Of a stretch of 6,730 bases of DNA, positions 4,299-6,730 are shown piece by piece. Origin of the DNA: Myxococcales bacterium (GTDB taxonomy: Bacteria > Myxococcota > Polyangia > Fen-1088). The notes beneath the pieces were generated by a model. That model saw only the letters and a list, made by a program, of their open reading frames with translations. It had not been told where the DNA came from and did not search any database. Both the position numbers and the translations under genes were made by a program. Numbering within the stretch: the first letter of the stretch is position 1; each line of letters opens with the position of its first letter. The DNA is taken from contig PMLH01000601.1 in NCBI GenBank assembly GCA_003159055.1, positions 8,128-14,857 of the forward strand, given 5' to 3'.

Positions 4299-6730
4299 CT
4301 AGGGCGAAACCGTCGGGATTCCATCGCGGAACGTCGTGACCAGCATCTGCTGAATCGCGGCTCGAGCGGATGGGTTCTGGGTGGAAACGAAATGGCCATC
4401 GTAGGCGGCCGTTGGCTGGTACTGCAGCTCGACAGCCGTCACGTCGTCCATCTGGCCGAAAAACTGATTGTTCCGCACCGGGGGCGCGATCGGAGGCAGC
4501 CCGAAGTTGTCGACGACGGGCAACGCCACCTGGAACGGCGCCGAGAGCGCGTAGGCTTGCTGAGTGTCGATCACGGAGTAGCTGTCGTTGGTGCCGAGCA
4601 CGTGCAGGATGTGATGCGGGGTCATGCCGGCAAGCGGCTCCCCGAACAAACGCCGGCCGAAATTGACCGAGTCGGAGCGCTCGAAATACATCTGCATCAG
4701 GTTAAGCACAGGGTTGCTTGCATCCACCGGCCCGGTTTCACCTAGAACGTAGGGCAAGACGGCGGGAATGTTCACCGGCTGGGTCTTGCCAAGCAGGGTG
4801 TAGATGAGCATGCCGCCGGTGCCCGACATCACGATGGTCCGGTAGCTGGATTGCCGTGCCGCGACCAGGGACGCGCCGTTGCCGCCCTGGGAGTGCCCGT
4901 ATAGGGCCAGGCGCTTCGCATCGATGGGAATGCCTTGCGCTGCCAAGGCGGGCACAGCGCGCGGAATGGCGAGCAGATCGGCCGCCGCCTGCAGGGCGTT
5001 GTCGCGGGCGGCGCGAGGGTTGAGGAAGTTGTACACGAGCTCGCCCACCGGCTTGGTCGAACCGCCAGCCCGCGTGCCGTGCATGATGCCATCGTAGCCG
5101 AGGGTTGCCATCGGAACCGGGGTGGCGCCCACAGTCGAGGCAAGTCCCGCCGGAGCATTTCCGTCGGCGAAGTCTTGCCCCAGCCCCAAATCCACAATCG
5201 AGCGGTACGAACCGCCGGTTCCGTGCCCGTAAACCACCAAGGGCCAACCCGACGCTGGAGCGACGCCTTTGGGTACGGTGAGCGAAAAACAGACCTTTTC
5301 GGTCCTCTGAACGACGGCGGTCAGGGCAGGTCCGATGGCCATAGCTCCGCCATCGTAGGCGCCACCGCCGTCCAAATCCGGGGCAGCGCCGCCGCCATCG
5401 CTTGCGACTTCGTATTGAATGTTGCCGCCGTCGGCAGGCGTGAGATAGGGCGGATTGCCCTGCTGGAAAATCGGCAGGCTGATCGTGCCTTGGTAGGTGT
5501 CGAAGCTCGGACCGGCGGCATCCGCGGGCAGGCAGCCACGCACGTGCGCGCTGCCAGCCTGCCCGTCGTCGCACGGCGAAATCACGCCGGGATCGCCACA
5601 GTGGACCACAGCCGCGATCTCCGGCGTGGAAATGGAAGCAATGGCGTTGTCGATGGCCGCCAACGGATCCTCATACTTCTCGACCGTGAAAACCGCGCCG
5701 GCAATCAGATCCTCGGCGGCAAATCTCGACATCGCCGCACCGTTGGTCAGATCCTTCGCGGCGACCAAATAGTCGCGCAGCGGCCTGTACGCGGCATAGG
5801 CTGCGGCCAGGTCGGAATCGCTGGGCGGAACCGCCCCAAGCATGGTGGTGAAGTCATCATCCGGTCCGAATGTGGCGCCGGCCAGATCCACGAAGCTGTT
5901 CTTCTTGACCACGGCCGCGTAGGTGGTCCCTGGACGGAGCGGGCTGCCCACGGGCGGCCTGACCCACAGGTAGGGCCCGCAGACGTAGGTCGACCTCGAT
6001 ATCTGTGCCCCGCACCTAAGACCAGGGGATAGGCCGTAGGTTGGAGATCCTGGCGTGATGTCGACCAAGTCGGACCCGCAATCCGGCGGAAAGCTCGTCG
6101 TGTTGAATGCCTTGGAAAGGCGAAAGTAGACGGCCTGGTTGGCGCCAAATCCCGTCGATTCGGCCTCGATGGCGCTGAGGTACTCGTCGACCACGTCGAT
6201 GGGGAGGATGCGCCTGCCAGGCTTCGGGTGGCCGGCCAGGCTGACCAGGCCATTCTTGATGCGAATGTCGTTCGGGAACGGCAGTCGATAGAAATCGCCG
6301 GTCCCGGCCACATCGCTAGCCCGCGGAACGTGAAAATAGACGCGCGGTACTGTGTCTTCGTCGGGACAGGCAAGGCCGGCCCACGGGCTGTTGATGGCTT
6401 CGCTGCAGACACCGGCGATACACAAAAGCCCCGCCATGCACTCGGCGGTCTGCACACAGCCGCGGCCGACGTCCCCCGGCCCGGACTTCTGGCACACGCC
6501 GGTCAACCCCGTCTGCGCGCACAGAAGACCACTGGCGCAGTCACCTTCCGACGAGCACACGGCGCCCGCTGCTCCTTTGCCCGAAGGGGCACAGAGCCCC
6601 TGTTGCGTGCAGTAGTTTCCGGTCAGGCATTCTGCCGACAAGTCACAAGCACCGCCCTGGATGACGTCGGCGTTGGGCACGCAGGTCTTGGTCGTGCTGT
6701 CGCAGGCGAGGTGGGTGCGACATTCCGTCG
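4299..6730 (-). CDS. Large exported alpha/beta-hydrolase (lipase/esterase-like) with Cys-rich repeats, N-terminus beyond the window
   Basis: The reading frame is open to the right edge, giving 809 visible residues, so the true start and presumed export signal lie outside. Numbering is from the in-frame GTG codon at 6680. Residues 12-92 are three Cys-rich repeats; a fourth, partial one precedes them. Residues 114-145 contain LPFPNDIR, reminiscent of the N-terminal domain of VolA-type bacterial lipases. An Ig-like region follows (PLRPGTTYAAVV, about 250-285), then a Gly/Asp-rich stretch near 425-447. The catalytic domain runs from about 470 to the end: oxyanion motif YGHGTGG (His486), nucleophile elbow GHSQGG (Ser597), acid Asp699 in GTNDSY and His763 in YDGHF. 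All triad members are present and ordered normally, so it should be an active esterase or lipase at the surface or outside the cell. The substrate is unknown. The in-frame GTG at 6680 lies inside the Cys repeats and is not the true start. Confidence 0.88.
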   Translation of the reverse strand, partial: TECRTHLACDSTTKTCVPNADVIQGGACDLSAECLTGNYCTQQGLCAPSGKGAAGAVCSSEGDCASGLLCAQTGLTGVCQKSGPGDVGRGCVQTAECMAGLLCIAGVCSEAINSPWAGLACPDEDTVPRVYFHVPRASDVAGTGDFYRLPFPNDIRIKNGLVSLAGHPKPGRRILPIDVVDEYLSAIEAESTGFGANQAVYFRLSKAFNTTSFPPDCGSDLVDITPGSPTYGLSPGLRCGAQISRSTYVCGPYLWVRPPVGSPLRPGTTYAAVVKKNSFVDLAGATFGPDDDFTTMLGAVPPSDSDLAAAYAAYRPLRDYLVAAKDLTNGAAMSRFAAEDLIAGAVFTVEKYEDPLAAIDNAIASISTPEIAAVVHCGDPGVISPCDDGQAGSAHVRGCLPADAAGPSFDTYQGTISLPIFQQGNPPYLTPADGGNIQYEVASDGGGAAPDLDGGGAYDGGAMAIGPALTAVVQRTEKVCFSLTVPKGVAPASGWPLVVYGHGTGGSYRSIVDLGLGQDFADGNAPAGLASTVGATPVPMATLGYDGIMHGTRAGGSTKPVGELVYNFLNPRAARDNALQAAADLLAIPRAVPALAAQGIPIDAKRLALYGHSQGGNGASLVAARQSSYRTIVMSGTGGMLIYTLLGKTQPVNIPAVLPYVLGETGPVDASNPVLNLMQMYFERSDSVNFGRRLFGEPLAGMTPHHILHVLGTNDSYSVIDTQQAYALSAPFQVALPVVDNFGLPPIAPPVRNNQFFGQMDDVTAVELQYQPTAAYDGHFVSTQNPSARAAIQQMLVTTFRDGIPTVSP
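6405..6722 (-). repeat. Tandem Cys-rich repeats encoded in the hydrolase N-terminal region
   Basis: The cysteines follow a regular C-x5-C-x5-C-x(4 to 8)-C pattern: C12/18/24/30, C42/48/54/63 and C75/81/87/92 (numbering from the GTG at 6680). An earlier unit just before them is C-x5-C-x6-C and runs towards the window edge. Each unit carries a consensus like C-x5-C-x-x-G-x-x-C. The pattern resembles Dickkopf/EB-type disulfide modules in exported proteins of myxobacteria and implies folding outside the cytoplasm. The unit count is a minimum because the gene continues beyond the window. Confidence 0.8.

Noticed and set aside
4935..6032. Plus-strand open frame of 365 codons opposite the hydrolase
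   Set aside because: It is antisense to a gene with a complete catalytic triad and looks like an Arg/Gly-rich shadow frame.

Overview
The window reads as a piece of a high-GC Gram-negative chromosome, most probably a myxobacterium or a close relative (Myxococcota). This is inferred from four things: a TPR protein carrying cyclic-nucleotide-binding domains, a secreted hydrolase with Dickkopf-like cysteine repeats, a small secreted protein ending in a KWWFW membrane anchor, and an outer-membrane-type lipoprotein. No 16S or marker-tree evidence is available here, so the taxonomic call is moderate. No tRNA, rRNA, CRISPR array, transposase or phage gene is visible.

Layout. At the left, on the minus strand, is the universal rplM-rpsI operon (L13 then S9, 15 bp apart; S9 runs off the window at position 1). 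A near-consensus sigma-70 type promoter (TTGACT, 17 bp, TATTAG) lies so close to rplM that its -10 box overlaps the Shine-Dalgarno sequence. Upstream, also on the minus strand, come a 468-residue TPR / double cNMP-binding protein (959-2365) and a SMUG1-type uracil-DNA glycosylase (2469-3191). A 103-bp spacer separates these two and holds a GC-rich direct repeat.

A 161-bp divergent gap separates SMUG1 from a plus-strand gene pair. One gene encodes a 119-residue signal-peptide and membrane-anchor protein (3353-3712). The other encodes a 168-residue lipoprotein (3715-4221) that starts 2 bp after the first gene's stop codon. The pair looks translationally coupled and probably makes two envelope proteins of one complex, but neither belongs to a family I can name.

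Two perfect hairpins in tandem (4232-4254 and 4258-4291) fill the gap between this pair and the convergent gene on its right. That gene (4299 to beyond 6730, minus strand) encodes a large exported protein: Cys-rich repeats, a FPND/Ig-like region and a C-terminal alpha/beta-hydrolase with a visible catalytic triad. Its N-terminus is outside the window.

The genes do not form one pathway. They comprise translation (rplM-rpsI), second-messenger sensing (TPR-cNMP), base-excision repair (SMUG1), envelope (the small pair) and secreted hydrolysis (lipase-like). Coding density is high and there is no gene-free stretch over 300 bp.
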